Of a stretch of 64,000 nt of DNA, positions 19,122 to 28,645 are shown piece by piece; within the stretch, counting starts at the first letter, position 1, and each line of letters begins with the position of its first letter. The stretch comes from Halalkalicoccus sp. NIPERK01. GTDB lineage: Archaea > Halobacteriota > Halobacteria > Halobacteriales > Halalkalicoccaceae. Both the position numbers and the translations under genes were made by a program. The stretch lies in NCBI RefSeq assembly GCF_030287405.1, contig NZ_JASVVV010000001.1, positions 974,403 to 1,038,402 on the forward strand, in the 5' to 3' direction. The notes beneath the pieces were generated by a model. That model was not told the origin of the DNA. It saw nothing but the letters and a program-made list of their open reading frames with translations, and made no database searches.

Positions 19122-20087
19122 TTACTCCTTGAGTGCTCCCGCGGTGAGCCCGCTGACGATCTTCTCCTGTGCGACGACGACCAGGATCGCGACCGGCAAC
19201 ACCCCGATGATCGAGGCGGCGGCCATCAGGTTGTACAACACCTGGTACTGCGTCTGGTACCCCAGGATCCCGTCGAGGATCGGCGCCCAGTTCTGGGGCT
19301 GGCCGTCGGTCATCAGGAACGAGAAGAAGAACTCGTTGTAGACGCCGATGAACGTCAGCACGCCGGCGGTCGCCACGCCGGGCGCCGACAGCGGGATGAT
19401 CACCCGGAACAGCGCCCCCAGTCTGGTCGTCCCCTCGACACGCGCGGCGTCTTCAAGCCCGTCGGGGATCTGCGAGTAGAACGTGGTGAGGATGAAGATC
19501 GCGAGCGGCATGAACAGCGCGCTCAGCGGGATGATCAGCGCCGACGGCGTGTTGTAGAGGGTCCCGTTGCTCAGGAGCGGTGCGATGATCGGAATCCTGC
19601 TGTTGAACAGGTCGTTCAGCGGGATGAAAAAGGCCGCTGGCGGGAAGAACGAGACGATCAACACCAGCAGCATGAGCGGAGCCTTGCCGGGGAACCGCAG
19701 ACGCCCGAAGACGTAGCCCGCCAGGCTCGCGATGACCAGCACGAACGCCGTCGCGACCGTCGCGATCACGAAGCTGTTGAACATGTAGCGGTGGAACGGC
19801 AACACCTGAAACACCTCGATGAACGCGCCGGGGTTGAAGCCGTTCGGCGTGAGGACGATGTCCTGAATCTGGCCTTCCGGCGTGAGCGCGACCATCAACA
19901 GCCAGTAGAACGGGAACAGCGTCGTCACGAGCATGACGATCGTGGCGGTGTAGAACAGCGACTTATAGGCGCGTTCGGGGTTCGAGATAGATTTCGAGAC
20001 CCACCGCTCGAGCGGACCGCGATCCAGCTCCGGTTCCTCCTGTCGTGTCTCCGTGGTCCGGGTTTGAGTTTCGGTTTCTGCAGCCAT
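19122..20087 (-). CDS. Sugar ABC transporter permease (MalG type)
   Basis: 321 aa, six predicted membrane segments after a charged N-terminal tail of about 45 residues. The EAA loop that docks the ATPase reads DAARVEGTTRLGALFRVIIP. CUT1 inner-membrane component. The ATG at 20087 overlaps the stop of the MalF-type gene by 1 bp, implying coupled translation. Confidence 0.95.
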   Translation of the reverse strand: MAAETETQTRTTETRQEEPELDRGPLERWVSKSISNPERAYKSLFYTATIVMLVTTLFPFYWLLMVALTPEGQIQDIVLTPNGFNPGAFIEVFQVLPFHRYMFNSFVIATVATAFVLVIASLAGYVFGRLRFPGKAPLMLLVLIVSFFPPAAFFIPLNDLFNSRIPIIAPLLSNGTLYNTPSALIIPLSALFMPLAIFILTTFYSQIPDGLEDAARVEGTTRLGALFRVIIPLSAPGVATAGVLTFIGVYNEFFFSFLMTDGQPQNWAPILDGILGYQTQYQVLYNLMAAASIIGVLPVAILVVVAQEKIVSGLTAGALKE

Positions 20088-21112
20088 CAGTAGAGCCCTC
20101 CTTCGCTGTCGCGGAACTTGACGATGTACACCGAGATCAGCAGCCCGATGATCGCCGCCGTGATGAACGCGATCGCCGCGGCCGTCCCGTATATCCGCGT
20201 CCCGCCGAACAGCCCCTCGATCACCATGCAGGTCATCGAGGGGACGGTGGTACAGCCGGCGGTCGACTCGATCAGCCCGTAGATGCGCATCGCCTCCATC
20301 GTCCGGAACAACATTGCGACCAGCAACGCGGGCAACACCAGCGGGAACGTAATCATCTTGAAGCGCTGCCACGGCGACGCTCCGGACACCTTCGCGACGT
20401 CGTAGAGGCTGCGATCGACGCTCTGGAGCCCCGCGAGGATGAGCAGCGCCATGAACGCCGAGGTCTTCCAGACGTCGGCGATCAGGACGATGAAAAAGGA
20501 GTCCTGGCTGCTCGCGAGCGGGTCGGAGCCGAACAGCCCGAGCGACTGCATCACGCCGCTGCCGAAGCCGACGGTCGGCTGGAAGAACAGGAAGAAGATC
20601 ATCCCCTGGATGACGATCGGCACTGCCCACGGGATGATGATCGCGACCCGAACCCAGCGTCGACCGCGGAAGTCCTGATCGAGCACGAGCGCCTGTCCGA
20701 ACCCGATCAGCGTCGTGAAGAGTACGTTCAGCAGAGCGAACGCCATCGTCACGAACAGCGCCTGCTGGAAGAACGGCGTCCCGAGTTCGATGAAGGGGAA
20801 CCCGCCGACGAGTTCGATGTCCAAGAACTGTCGTGCCAGCCTGACGTCGCCCGTGAGGACGTTGACGTAGTTCTCGATGCCGACGAAGCCGCCGATCGAT
20901 TGCGCCCCCCGCGTCTGGTCCGCGAGCAGGGACATCCGGAACGTCGCGGCCAGCGGCCAGAAGGCGACGAGCGTGAGCAGCGCGAACGCCGGCGTCAACA
21001 GCAGGTAGGCGTAGGCCGACTCGCTCAGGTTCTCGATCCAGTCGGTCGCGGGTGCGAGGACGCCCCGATCCCTACCGGTTCCCGTCTCTCCGGTGCCGGT
21101 GTCAGTTGCCAT
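20087..21112 (-). CDS. Sugar ABC transporter permease (MalF type)
   Basis: 341 aa, six to seven membrane segments. The ATPase-docking EAA loop is DVAKVSGASPWQRFKMITFP. A periplasm-side insert (about 65-110) is unremarkable. It partners the MalG-type permease. The first residues overlap the 3' end of the solute-binding-protein gene by 11 bp. Confidence 0.95.
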   Translation of the reverse strand: MATDTGTGETGTGRDRGVLAPATDWIENLSESAYAYLLLTPAFALLTLVAFWPLAATFRMSLLADQTRGAQSIGGFVGIENYVNVLTGDVRLARQFLDIELVGGFPFIELGTPFFQQALFVTMAFALLNVLFTTLIGFGQALVLDQDFRGRRWVRVAIIIPWAVPIVIQGMIFFLFFQPTVGFGSGVMQSLGLFGSDPLASSQDSFFIVLIADVWKTSAFMALLILAGLQSVDRSLYDVAKVSGASPWQRFKMITFPLVLPALLVAMLFRTMEAMRIYGLIESTAGCTTVPSMTCMVIEGLFGGTRIYGTAAAIAFITAAIIGLLISVYIVKFRDSEGGLY

Positions 21113-22562
21113 CTTCCTCCTCCAGTTGCGCTACGGCCTGTTCGCTGTCTCTCAGCCGTTCGTGTAGGTCCGCCATCGCCTGCTCTGGGGATTTCGACCG
21201 AGTGTACGCGTTGTGTACCTCGATGTAGATGTGCGCGGACTGCTCGGTCCAGACGTCGCTCACCGGCCGCGGTACTGCGCGATTCCCGACGAACCGAAGC
21301 GTGTCGGTGTAGCGGCCCAGCGGTTCGGTCTCCTGAACCGTGTCGGACTCGAGGAGTTCGATGTTCGGCGGGAACCACGACCCCACCTCGAACAGCGTGA
21401 GCTGGACGCTTTCGGCCGTGAACGCCTCGAGGATCTGAACACACTCGTCGAGGCGTTCGGTGCCCGGATTGATCGCCAGATGCCAGCCCCCGAGGGCGAC
21501 GCGCGAACCGCCGAGCCCATCGTACTCGGACTCCTCCTCGGGCACGCCGTAGGGCATCGGCATGGTGCCGATGGCCTCGCCGAAGGCGTCCTCGGTGGCA
21601 GTCTCCGCGATCGCGAACGGCCAGTTGCGGTGGGCGACGGCGTTCCCGTTCTGGAACGGTCCGAGCGACGTGTCCTCGATCCACTGGACGATCGAGGTGG
21701 GCGAGATCTGCTCGAATCCCTCAAGGGCGTGTTCGTCCTCCTCGCCGTACATGAACGATCGCATCATCCGGATCGCGTTCAGGACGGGCTCTTCCTCGAC
21801 GGTGACTTCGCGACCGCCGGCGTCGAAGATCTGGTCGAGACCGTTGAAGTACGCGCCGCCCCAGCCGGACATGGTCTCGTTGAACGTACAACACGAGAGC
21901 CCCTCGTAGGCCGACGCCTGCGTCGTGAAGCCGAAGTCGAGGCCGGCCTGTTCCTGGGCGTCGGCGACGACCCGGGAGAACTCCTGCCACGACATCGGCT
22001 GCGTCGCCCAGCCGCTCGTATCGTACCCCGCCTCCTCGACGAGGTCCCTCCGGTAGAGCATCACCGGGAAGTCGGGGAACAGCGGTAGGGCGTTCAGATT
22101 ACCGGTCTCGGGATGGGAAGCCGTCTCGACCGACATCGGAAGGTAAGTGTCCTGGATGCGGTTGAGAACCTCGTTGGAGAGGTGTTCCTCCAGATTCACC
22201 GTCTGCTCTCGCAGGATGAAGGGGATGGTCCACCCCGAGTCCATCATGAAGATGTCCGGCGGTGCCCGCCCGGCCTCGAGCGCCGACTGGATGTCCTGTC
22301 GGCGTTGTTCTGTGTTGTTCGCGGCCGCGCGGACTTCGTAGGTGATGCTCTCGTCGAGACCGGCCTCGTGGAGGGCTTCCAAGAACGGGTCCCGATAGTC
22401 CTTGAAGTCGGAGTCCGCGTGGATGATGACGGTGTCCTCTTGGGCACTCCCGAGACAACCCGCGAGACCGAGCGATCCTGCCGTGACGCCCGAAGCACCG
22501 GCCGCCTTGACGAACGTGCGTCTCGATACTCCGGAGCGTCGTCTGTTGTTCCCTCGCCCCAT
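21102..22562 (-). CDS. Extracellular sugar-binding lipoprotein (ABC family 1)
   Basis: 486 aa. N-terminal twin-arginine signal (SRRTFVKAAGASG) and lipobox GLAGC, so Tat-exported and membrane-anchored. The mature part is a family-1 solute-binding protein: FKDYRDPFLEALHEAGLD, PPDIFMMDSGW, FPDFPVMLYRRDLVEEAGYD and VAHRNWPFA correspond to the usual lobes. It delivers the sugar to the MalF/MalG/MalK-type complex and is the first gene of that operon. The start is supported by a TATA box at 22589-22595. Confidence 0.95.
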   Translation of the reverse strand: MGRGNNRRRSGVSRRTFVKAAGASGVTAGSLGLAGCLGSAQEDTVIIHADSDFKDYRDPFLEALHEAGLDESITYEVRAAANNTEQRRQDIQSALEAGRAPPDIFMMDSGWTIPFILREQTVNLEEHLSNEVLNRIQDTYLPMSVETASHPETGNLNALPLFPDFPVMLYRRDLVEEAGYDTSGWATQPMSWQEFSRVVADAQEQAGLDFGFTTQASAYEGLSCCTFNETMSGWGGAYFNGLDQIFDAGGREVTVEEEPVLNAIRMMRSFMYGEEDEHALEGFEQISPTSIVQWIEDTSLGPFQNGNAVAHRNWPFAIAETATEDAFGEAIGTMPMPYGVPEEESEYDGLGGSRVALGGWHLAINPGTERLDECVQILEAFTAESVQLTLFEVGSWFPPNIELLESDTVQETEPLGRYTDTLRFVGNRAVPRPVSDVWTEQSAHIYIEVHNAYTRSKSPEQAMADLHERLRDSEQAVAQLEEEDGN

Positions 22563-22588
22563 CTCTGGCTGACAGACGGATCTTTCCT

Positions 22589-22627
22589 ATTTAGTTGTTT
22601 TGTATAGCGATACTACGAGCGTTGTAA
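22589..22627 (-). promoter_or_regulatory. Promoter of the sugar ABC operon with upstream palindrome
   Basis: On the minus strand, CTAAATA (22595-22589) is a TATA element about 27-33 bp upstream of the ATG. About 17 bp further upstream is an imperfect palindrome with arms TACTACG (22612-22618) and CGTTGTA (22621-22627), 6 of 7 positions paired. TACT followed 7 nt later by TTGTA partly resembles the TACT-N7/8-GAGTA site I recall for haloarchaeal TrmB. A position upstream of the core promoter would fit activation. Site identity is inferred. Confidence 0.45.
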
Positions 22628-22643
22628 ATCGTCTCGTGGCCGC

Positions 22644-23426
22644 TCAGGCGTCCGGAAACCGATACAGCGCCTCGTTGCACGCCGGACAAATCAGGACGGT
22701 CCCCTCGAGTTGGGTACGTGTTCGAACGCCTCCACAGCAGTGTGGCCTCGTCTCCTCGGTGGGCGTCTCGCAGTCCGGACAGCGATCGAGAAATCCGCGC
22801 AGCGCACGGGCGGCGACGAGGCGGTCCCGTCGGGACGACTCGGGCACGTGCGCCGCCAGCGCCCGTTCGGCCGCGACCTCCGCGATCACGACCGGTCGTG
22901 ACACCCACGCCTCGCCGCCCTCGGACCCCGTGAGGGCGAACAGGGGCCGGTCCGCGTCGAGCAGTTCGACGTCCGTCTCCTCGGTCGCCGCCGCGGTCGC
23001 CTCGACCAGTTCCTCGTCGGAACGCGCCCGCAGCCGCGCCATCTCCTCGCGCCAGTCGTCCCTGAACGGTTCGTCGAGGTGGAGGCGTTCCCCCGCCGGA
23101 ACGAGTATCCCCGCCTCGACGAGCGTTTCGAGCGTTCGCTCGCCGACGTCCTCGTCGGCCTCGGCGAGCGACCCGGGGAGCGGACGGGCCGGTTCGTCGG
23201 CCAGCGCCTCCCGAACGCGAGCGGTGAGCCGTGGGGTGTAGGGGACTAGGTAGCCGCGGTACCGGATCGCGCCCGCGCCCGCGAGCAACGCAGCGAGCGC
23301 GAGCAGGGGGGAGAGCGCCGCGAGCGCGAGACAACAGACCAGAAGGATCGCGCCGTTGGCGACGGTACAGGGGAGACAGCGGTTCTCCCCGGTGTACTCC
23401 GGGCGACGGAGTTCGATGGGTCCCAT
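22644..23426 (-). CDS. Membrane-anchored zinc-ribbon protein, unknown function
   Basis: 260 aa. An N-terminal CLPC pair is followed by one or two membrane helices (about 22-52, Ala/Leu-rich). A charged middle region has a winged-helix-like stretch (ERTLETLVEAGILVPAGERL). The C-terminus has CPDCETP, HCCGG and CPACNE, giving two Cys-Cys pairs for a zinc ribbon. No enzyme motif is visible. It lies beside the sugar ABC operon on the same strand, but the operon promoter intervenes, so it may be separate. Confidence 0.7.
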   Translation of the reverse strand: MGPIELRRPEYTGENRCLPCTVANGAILLVCCLALAALSPLLALAALLAGAGAIRYRGYLVPYTPRLTARVREALADEPARPLPGSLAEADEDVGERTLETLVEAGILVPAGERLHLDEPFRDDWREEMARLRARSDEELVEATAAATEETDVELLDADRPLFALTGSEGGEAWVSRPVVIAEVAAERALAAHVPESSRRDRLVAARALRGFLDRCPDCETPTEETRPHCCGGVRTRTQLEGTVLICPACNEALYRFPDA

Positions 23427-23471
23427 CGGCGTTCGTTCTCGCGGGGACGGTATCAGCGTTCCGTCGACGGG

Positions 23472-24005
23472 CTACAGCTCCGACCGGGCGGGGCCGGCGG
23501 CCCCCGACGAGGCGTAGACGTCGTCTAGCTGCTCGCTCAACAGCCGTTTGAGCCGTTCGGGGTTAGGAACGTTGTGGAGCGTGATCTCGACCTCGCCGGT
23601 GCCCGCGCTGGTGATGATCACGTCGCCATAGGAGAGCGTGCGTTCGAGCACCGTCTGACTGAATGAGGTGTTCTGGACCCGTTCGTAGCGGATCTGGGTC
23701 ACGTCGCGCGCGATCAGCCCCTCCTTGTGGTAGACCTCCGCGGTCGTGATGACGTAGCCCGTCGAGATCCGCCGGTAGTACGTCCAGCCCGCCACCGCGA
23801 GGCCGGCGGCGATCCCGAGGACCCCGACGAGCGCGAACTCCCCGAGCAGTATCGCCCCGGCCACCCCGGCGACGATCAGCACGGCCCCGAGCGCGAACCC
23901 ACCGAGGTAGGGGACGACACTCGGGTGGCCGGCCCAGAGAACCTCCTCGTCGGGCCCCAGGTCGAGCCAGTCCGCACCGCCAAAGCGCGCCGGCAACTCT
24001 GCCAT
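23472..24005 (-). CDS. PH-domain membrane protein (YdbS/YdbT-like)
   Basis: 177 aa. Two adjacent membrane helices (about 33-80) precede a bacterial PH domain (about 83-160; YRRISTGYVITTAEVY, RVQNTSFSQTVLERTL, YGDVIITSAG). This architecture matches the YdbS/YdbT group of small membrane proteins of uncertain role. It is 40 bp downstream of the trmB-like gene. Confidence 0.85.
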   Translation of the reverse strand: MAELPARFGGADWLDLGPDEEVLWAGHPSVVPYLGGFALGAVLIVAGVAGAILLGEFALVGVLGIAAGLAVAGWTYYRRISTGYVITTAEVYHKEGLIARDVTQIRYERVQNTSFSQTVLERTLSYGDVIITSAGTGEVEITLHNVPNPERLKRLLSEQLDDVYASSGAAGPARSEL

Positions 24006-24044
24006 ACCTGTCAGGTAGGACGGAGCCGCAAAGAGCGTTCCGCC

Positions 24045-25118
24045 CTACTCGATCGCCTCGACGGTGATCCGGGTCGCCTCGACCTCCTCGACGATCGCGC
24101 CCCAACCGCCGACGCGGACCTCGCCGTCGTCGGTGGCGACGATCAGCGTCGCCTGCCCGGCGTAGGCGGCGATCGTCGGGTCGGCGCCGGCGTGCGTCGA
24201 CTGGGTCGTGTACGTACAGTCGACGACCCGGCCGACGATCGAGCAGTCTTCGCCGGTGTCGGTCCGCCGGCCCTCGACCGTGACGAACAGCGTCCCGCCG
24301 GATTCGATGGCGGGTTCGAGGTCGCGCAGACACTCGCGGAGGCCGGCGTACGTGATCGGCGGTTCGGTCGGCCGACCCGAGTAGTGGACCTCCCAGACGT
24401 CCCACAGACAGAGGGCGAAGAACCAGTGAAACACGTAGGCGTGAGTCCGGTCGTCGACGATCACGCCGTACTCGTTGATCGAATCGGTGTGCGGGACGAA
24501 ACACAGCTCCGAGCGGTCGACGAGCACGACGAAGGGCGAGGGAAGCGGGCGGTAGCGCGCCTCGGTGCAGGCCGCTTCGAGCGTCTCTGCCGCGGGCAAC
24601 GAGTCCTCGTCGCCGTGGAGCGAGAGTCGGACGTCGACGCCGCGGTCGATCGCCGCCGCGAGCGCGGGTTCGAGGTCCGTGAACTCCTCGGGAGTGAGCG
24701 ACGCCTGCACCCGGTCGGTCGCGCCCTCGATCGCCCCGCGGGCGTGGTCGAACACCGTCTCGAACCGGCCGACGATCCGCGCCTCCCCGAGACCGGTGTG
24801 GGGGCGTTCGTACCGCTCTTCGACCGCGTCGCTCGCCCACGCGAAGCGCTCGGCCCGCGCGGAGAGGTCGTCGGTGATCCGGTCGAGGTCGCTCACGCGG
24901 GCGTGGAGGCGATCCTGTTCGTAGGTCTCGACGTAGCCGGCGGCCTCGAGGTCGCGCAACACGTCGTAGATCCGGGGGTCGGGCACGCCGCTGGCCTGTG
25001 CGATCGTCCGGGCCGAGGCGGCGCCCAGATCCAACAGCGCGACGAAGGCGGCGGCCTGATACGGCGAGAGCCCTCCCTGCTCGAGGACCGCCGCGAGGTC
25101 TTCGTCATCGCTCGGCAT
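24045..25118 (-). CDS. TrmB-family transcriptional regulator 1
   Basis: 357 aa. An N-terminal winged helix (about 8-75; GLSPYQAAAFVALLDLG, VPDPRIYDVLRDLEAAGYVE) matches TrmB. A helical linker leads to a C-terminal effector-sensing domain (about 110-357). TrmB regulators bind sugars and control transport and gluconeogenic genes. Being three genes from the sugar ABC operon, it is the best candidate regulator of that operon. It is paralogous to the regulator at 27571-28623; both end in a similar DDGEVRVGG-type domain. Confidence 0.9.
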   Translation of the reverse strand: MPSDDEDLAAVLEQGGLSPYQAAAFVALLDLGAASARTIAQASGVPDPRIYDVLRDLEAAGYVETYEQDRLHARVSDLDRITDDLSARAERFAWASDAVEERYERPHTGLGEARIVGRFETVFDHARGAIEGATDRVQASLTPEEFTDLEPALAAAIDRGVDVRLSLHGDEDSLPAAETLEAACTEARYRPLPSPFVVLVDRSELCFVPHTDSINEYGVIVDDRTHAYVFHWFFALCLWDVWEVHYSGRPTEPPITYAGLRECLRDLEPAIESGGTLFVTVEGRRTDTGEDCSIVGRVVDCTYTTQSTHAGADPTIAAYAGQATLIVATDDGEVRVGGWGAIVEEVEATRITVEAIE

Positions 25119-25160
25119 ACGTGTCCGTCCACGCCACGGGCGATAAACGCACCGTTCGCC

Positions 25161-26138
25161 TCACAGGTCGCCGGTCGCACGCGACCAGACCGGCGTCTTG
25201 GGTTCCTCGAGGCGTTCGATCTCCTCGTCGGCGAGCGAGACCGCCACCGACGCGGCGTTCTCCTCGAGGTGGTCGAGCGAGCGAGGCCCGATGATCGGCG
25301 CGTCGACGACCTCCTTTTCGAGGAGCCACGCGAGGCTGACCTGCGCCGGCGTGACCCCCTTCTCGGCGGCGAGGTCGCGGACGACGTCGAGCACCGCCCA
25401 GTTCTCCTCGGTGAAGCGCTCGCGAGTGTGGTCGTCGGTGGCCGCCCTGCCCTCGTCGGGTTCTTCGCTGCGGTCGTACTTGCCGGTGAGAAAGCCCCCT
25501 CCTAACGGCGACCACGGGATCACGCCGACCCCCTGATCCCGGCAGACGGGCAAGAGGTTCTCCTCCTCGTGGCGGTCGACGAGGCTGTACTCGGGTTGCA
25601 TCGAGACGAACCGTTCATACCTACTGAGCTCGCTCTCGTAGAGCGCCTTCGCGAACTGCCAGCCCATCATCGTCGAGGCGCCGATGTACCGAACGAGGCC
25701 CTCGTCGACGAGATAGCTGAGCGCCGAGAGGGTCTCCTCGATCGGCGTCGAGTCGTCCCAGCGGTGGATCTGATACAGGTCGATGTAGTCGGTGCCCAGT
25801 CGCTCCAAACTCGCCTCGCACTGGTCGATGACGTGTTTCCGCGAGAGCCCTCCCTGATTGGGGCCCTCGCCCATGGACCCGTAGACCTTGGTGGCGATCA
25901 CGAGCTCCGAGCGGTCCCGGCCCTCGATCGCCCGGCCGACGATCTCCTCGCTCTCGCCGCGGGAGTAGACGTTCGCGGTGTCCAGGAAGTTGATTCCCAG
26001 ATCGAGCGCGCGGTCGATGAGTTCGCGGCTCTCCGCTTCGTCGTCGATCATCCACGGCTGGTCGCTCCCGAAGTTCATACAGCCCAGACAGAGCCGCGAG
26101 ACCTCCAGACCCGTCGAGCCGAGCGTGGTGTACTCCAT
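25161..26138 (-). CDS. Aldo/keto reductase
   Basis: 325 aa from the ATG at 26138, the usual family start (MEYTTLGSTGLEV); an ATG at 26162 would add 8 acidic residues. The catalytic tetrad is visible: Asp53 and Tyr58 (DTANVYSRG), Lys84 (IATKVYG) and His125 (YQIHRWD). NADPH-dependent reduction of aldehydes or ketones, in the YajO/YhdN-like branch. It sits next to trmB 1 (divergent spacing absent; same strand), so it may serve sugar metabolism. Confidence 0.92.
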   Translation of the reverse strand: MEYTTLGSTGLEVSRLCLGCMNFGSDQPWMIDDEAESRELIDRALDLGINFLDTANVYSRGESEEIVGRAIEGRDRSELVIATKVYGSMGEGPNQGGLSRKHVIDQCEASLERLGTDYIDLYQIHRWDDSTPIEETLSALSYLVDEGLVRYIGASTMMGWQFAKALYESELSRYERFVSMQPEYSLVDRHEEENLLPVCRDQGVGVIPWSPLGGGFLTGKYDRSEEPDEGRAATDDHTRERFTEENWAVLDVVRDLAAEKGVTPAQVSLAWLLEKEVVDAPIIGPRSLDHLEENAASVAVSLADEEIERLEEPKTPVWSRATGDL

Positions 26139-26207
26139 GTCGACGTCGGATTCGCCGTCCATGGCTGGGCATCGATGCAGGCGGGCAAAAGGGTGGCGCC
26201 GGTCCCG

Positions 26208-27302
26208 TCAGCGTTCCGACTCGCGGAGGATCAGCGGGCCGATCGCGAGCGTCCGTTTCGCGACCGTCGCGATGCGCGCGATGTAGGAGATGAGCAGGAG
26301 GAACGGCAGCAGCGTGAACGTAAAGGCCGCGCCGATGATCAGGATCGAGTCGCTCACCCCGACGGTCGTGTTCGGGAACGAGATCCCGCTGTAGAAGCCG
26401 AGCATGCTACCGGCGACGAGCAGGGCGGGAACGGAGGTATAGAGGATCATCTGCGAGAGGTCGATCAGCGCCCACTCGAAGTACAGCGTCTTGACGTGTT
26501 CGCGCGCCGGCCCGAACATGGACAGCGTCGACTTCAGGTCGTCAAGCAGTCCCACGTTCTCCTCCGTGAGGCTGTCGGAGTGGTCGTTCGCGATGCGCTC
26601 GATGTGGAAGATCTTGATCCCGTAGTTGTAGTTGAGCGCGGCGTTGAGCACGCCGAACGAGCCGAAACTCGCGCCCCGCAGTTCGTCCCGGACCTGCTCC
26701 GCGTTCCCGATCACGCTCTCGGTGTACTCGTCGACCTCCGCGCGGAGCTGGTCGTCCTCGTTGTCGGCGATCGACGCGCGCAACAGCTTGGCCTGTCGCT
26801 CGGTCAGGCTGACGATCTCGCGCAGGAACGCCGAGGGGTCGGCGGGACTCGGCAAGCCGATCATCTCCTCGGTGTACTCCCGGAAGTCCATCGTGTTGCT
26901 CATGCGCTCGCGTTGCTCGCCCAGCGGGCCGTTCTCCTGTGAGATCACGAGCTGGCTGATCGTGACGACGAGCGTCGTCCCGGTGATGATCGCGCTGATC
27001 ATCGTCGAGAACATGTACTCGATCATGCTATCGCGGCGGAGCGACGACTCGAAGTCGGGGACGAACCACTCCCCGATCACGACGAACGCGACGAAAAAGC
27101 CGAGCGCCAGCAGGCCGGTGATGAGCAGGCGGTTTCCCGTGAGGGTGGCCCAGAGCTTGATCCGGCTCTCGTTCGAGCGCTCGCGCATCGTGTTGGCGGT
27201 ACCGATCTCCGCCTCGGCGTCGGACTCGATCGCCGTGTCGACCCCCGGGTCCGTCGGAACGTCCGTTCCCTCGTCCGGGTTCGAATCGCGGTCCGAACTC
27301 AT
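26208..27302 (-). CDS. Membrane protein with four predicted helices, unknown function
   Basis: 364 aa. An acidic N-terminal tail (about 1-45), two membrane helices (about 56-78 and 92-120), a long cytoplasmic helical region (about 125-265; EEYTEEMIGLPS, ERQAKLLRASIADNE), then two more helices (about 275-345). The arrangement suggests a sensor or channel-like scaffold; I recognise no family. Its ATG overlaps the stop of a DUF4177 gene by 4 bp, so the two are coupled. Confidence 0.72.
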   Translation of the reverse strand: MSSDRDSNPDEGTDVPTDPGVDTAIESDAEAEIGTANTMRERSNESRIKLWATLTGNRLLITGLLALGFFVAFVVIGEWFVPDFESSLRRDSMIEYMFSTMISAIITGTTLVVTISQLVISQENGPLGEQRERMSNTMDFREYTEEMIGLPSPADPSAFLREIVSLTERQAKLLRASIADNEDDQLRAEVDEYTESVIGNAEQVRDELRGASFGSFGVLNAALNYNYGIKIFHIERIANDHSDSLTEENVGLLDDLKSTLSMFGPAREHVKTLYFEWALIDLSQMILYTSVPALLVAGSMLGFYSGISFPNTTVGVSDSILIIGAAFTFTLLPFLLLISYIARIATVAKRTLAIGPLILRESER

Positions 27303-27496
27303 GTCGAGGGGTCGACGGGCCGTTTGAACACCAGGTACTTCGTGCCGCCGCCGGTGTACTCGACCGTGGCGGCGAGTTCCCAGCCCTCGGCCCCGAGCTC
27401 GTTGAGCTGCGTCTTCGGGTCGGTCGCCTCCTTTTTCGTCGCTTCCCTCGGCGGTCTGAGCGTCTCGTACTCCCAGCGGACGCCGTCGTGACTCAT
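27299..27496 (-). CDS. DUF4177 family small protein
   Basis: 65 aa. WEYETLRPPRE and LNELGAEGWELAATV match the DUF4177 signature (a small beta-alpha-beta fold with conserved WE and GWEL). Function unknown. It overlaps the downstream membrane-protein gene by 4 bp (TGA/ATG), implying joint expression. Confidence 0.85.
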   Translation of the reverse strand: MSHDGVRWEYETLRPPREATKKEATDPKTQLNELGAEGWELAATVEYTGGGTKYLVFKRPVDPST

Positions 27497-27570
27497 CGGT
27501 CGTACTACCGCGCTCCACGCCAAAGTAGCCGTGGTCTGCACGCTCCGTTCGTTCGGTTCGCCGACAGGAG

Positions 27571-28623
27571 TTACGGGGAGGGGACCTGATCGCGGCCGAC
27601 GTGGATCTCGTGGGCCTCGATCTCCTCGAAGGCGGCGACCCGCCCGCCGACCGAGACCTCGCCGTCGTCCGTCTCGACGGTCATGGTCGCGACCTCCTCG
27701 GTGTCCTCGAAGTCGACGCCCGAGACCCGCCCGCGGACGACGCGTGGCTCGCCGGTCTCGACGTCGCGGCCCTCGACGCTGGCGAAGAACTCGCCGCCGA
27801 TCTCGTGGACGTCCTTCACGCACCGGCGAATCGAGGCGTACTTCCGGGGGAAGGGCCGCCCGTCGCCGTTCTCGGCGAGCGTCTCGGCGGTGGTCCAGAG
27901 GACGGTCCCGAAGAAGCCCGAGACGAGAAAGCCGAGCGCCGAGCGGTTGAAGATCACACCGTAGCGGTCGCGGTCGTCGCGGATCGCGTCCTGCGTCGCG
28001 TACACCGAGTACTCCCCGTCCGCGACGACGAGCACGGGCGTCGTGATCCCGCGGCGCGCGCGAGCGACGGTCGAGACCTCCCCGTAGGGGAACTCCTCGG
28101 GCGAGGGTGCGCCGCTCGCGGGCGTGACGAGCAGTTCGATGCTGACGCCCGAGGAAAGCGCCTCGCGGAGGTCCTCGGCGAAGCGGTCGAGGAGGTCGGG
28201 CGTCAGCGAGAGGATGAGTTCGTACTCGGCGGCCTCGATCACCTCGCCGAGGTGGCGTAGGATCGTCGAGCGGGACTTCACCAGCGAGACGGCCTCGGTC
28301 TCGCGGGCGGGTGCGGTGTAGCGCGCTTCCAGTTCGTCGACCATCTCGTCGAGCGATCCCCGAACCCGCCCGAACGCTTCCTCGGGGTCGACCGCGATGA
28401 TCTGCATCGGGCGAGTCTCCCGGAGTTCGACCAGCCCGCGATCGGAGAGGCTCCGGACGGTGTCGTAGACGCGTGGCTGGGGGATGTCCGTTCGATCGGC
28501 GATCTCGCTCGCGGTGAGCTGGCCGTGTTCGAGAACGGTGAGATAGGCGTCGATCTCGTACTCGCCGAGGTTGAACCGCTCGCCGACGGCTTCGAGCGTC
28601 GAGCGTAGATCGGGGCTGACCAT
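27571..28623 (-). CDS. TrmB-family transcriptional regulator 2
   Basis: 350 aa from the ATG at 28623; an upstream in-frame ATG at 28647 would lie within the TATA region. Winged helix (about 10-80): [41 protein letters not shown]. The C-terminal domain resembles that of TrmB 1 ([20 protein letters not shown]). Likely a sugar-responsive regulator. Its target is not evident, as it is not next to a sugar transporter. Confidence 0.9.
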   Translation of the reverse strand: MVSPDLRSTLEAVGERFNLGEYEIDAYLTVLEHGQLTASEIADRTDIPQPRVYDTVRSLSDRGLVELRETRPMQIIAVDPEEAFGRVRGSLDEMVDELEARYTAPARETEAVSLVKSRSTILRHLGEVIEAAEYELILSLTPDLLDRFAEDLREALSSGVSIELLVTPASGAPSPEEFPYGEVSTVARARRGITTPVLVVADGEYSVYATQDAIRDDRDRYGVIFNRSALGFLVSGFFGTVLWTTAETLAENGDGRPFPRKYASIRRCVKDVHEIGGEFFASVEGRDVETGEPRVVRGRVSGVDFEDTEEVATMTVETDDGEVSVGGRVAAFEEIEAHEIHVGRDQVPSP

Positions 28624-28645
28624 GGACCGTCTTGCCGCCGCGAGC

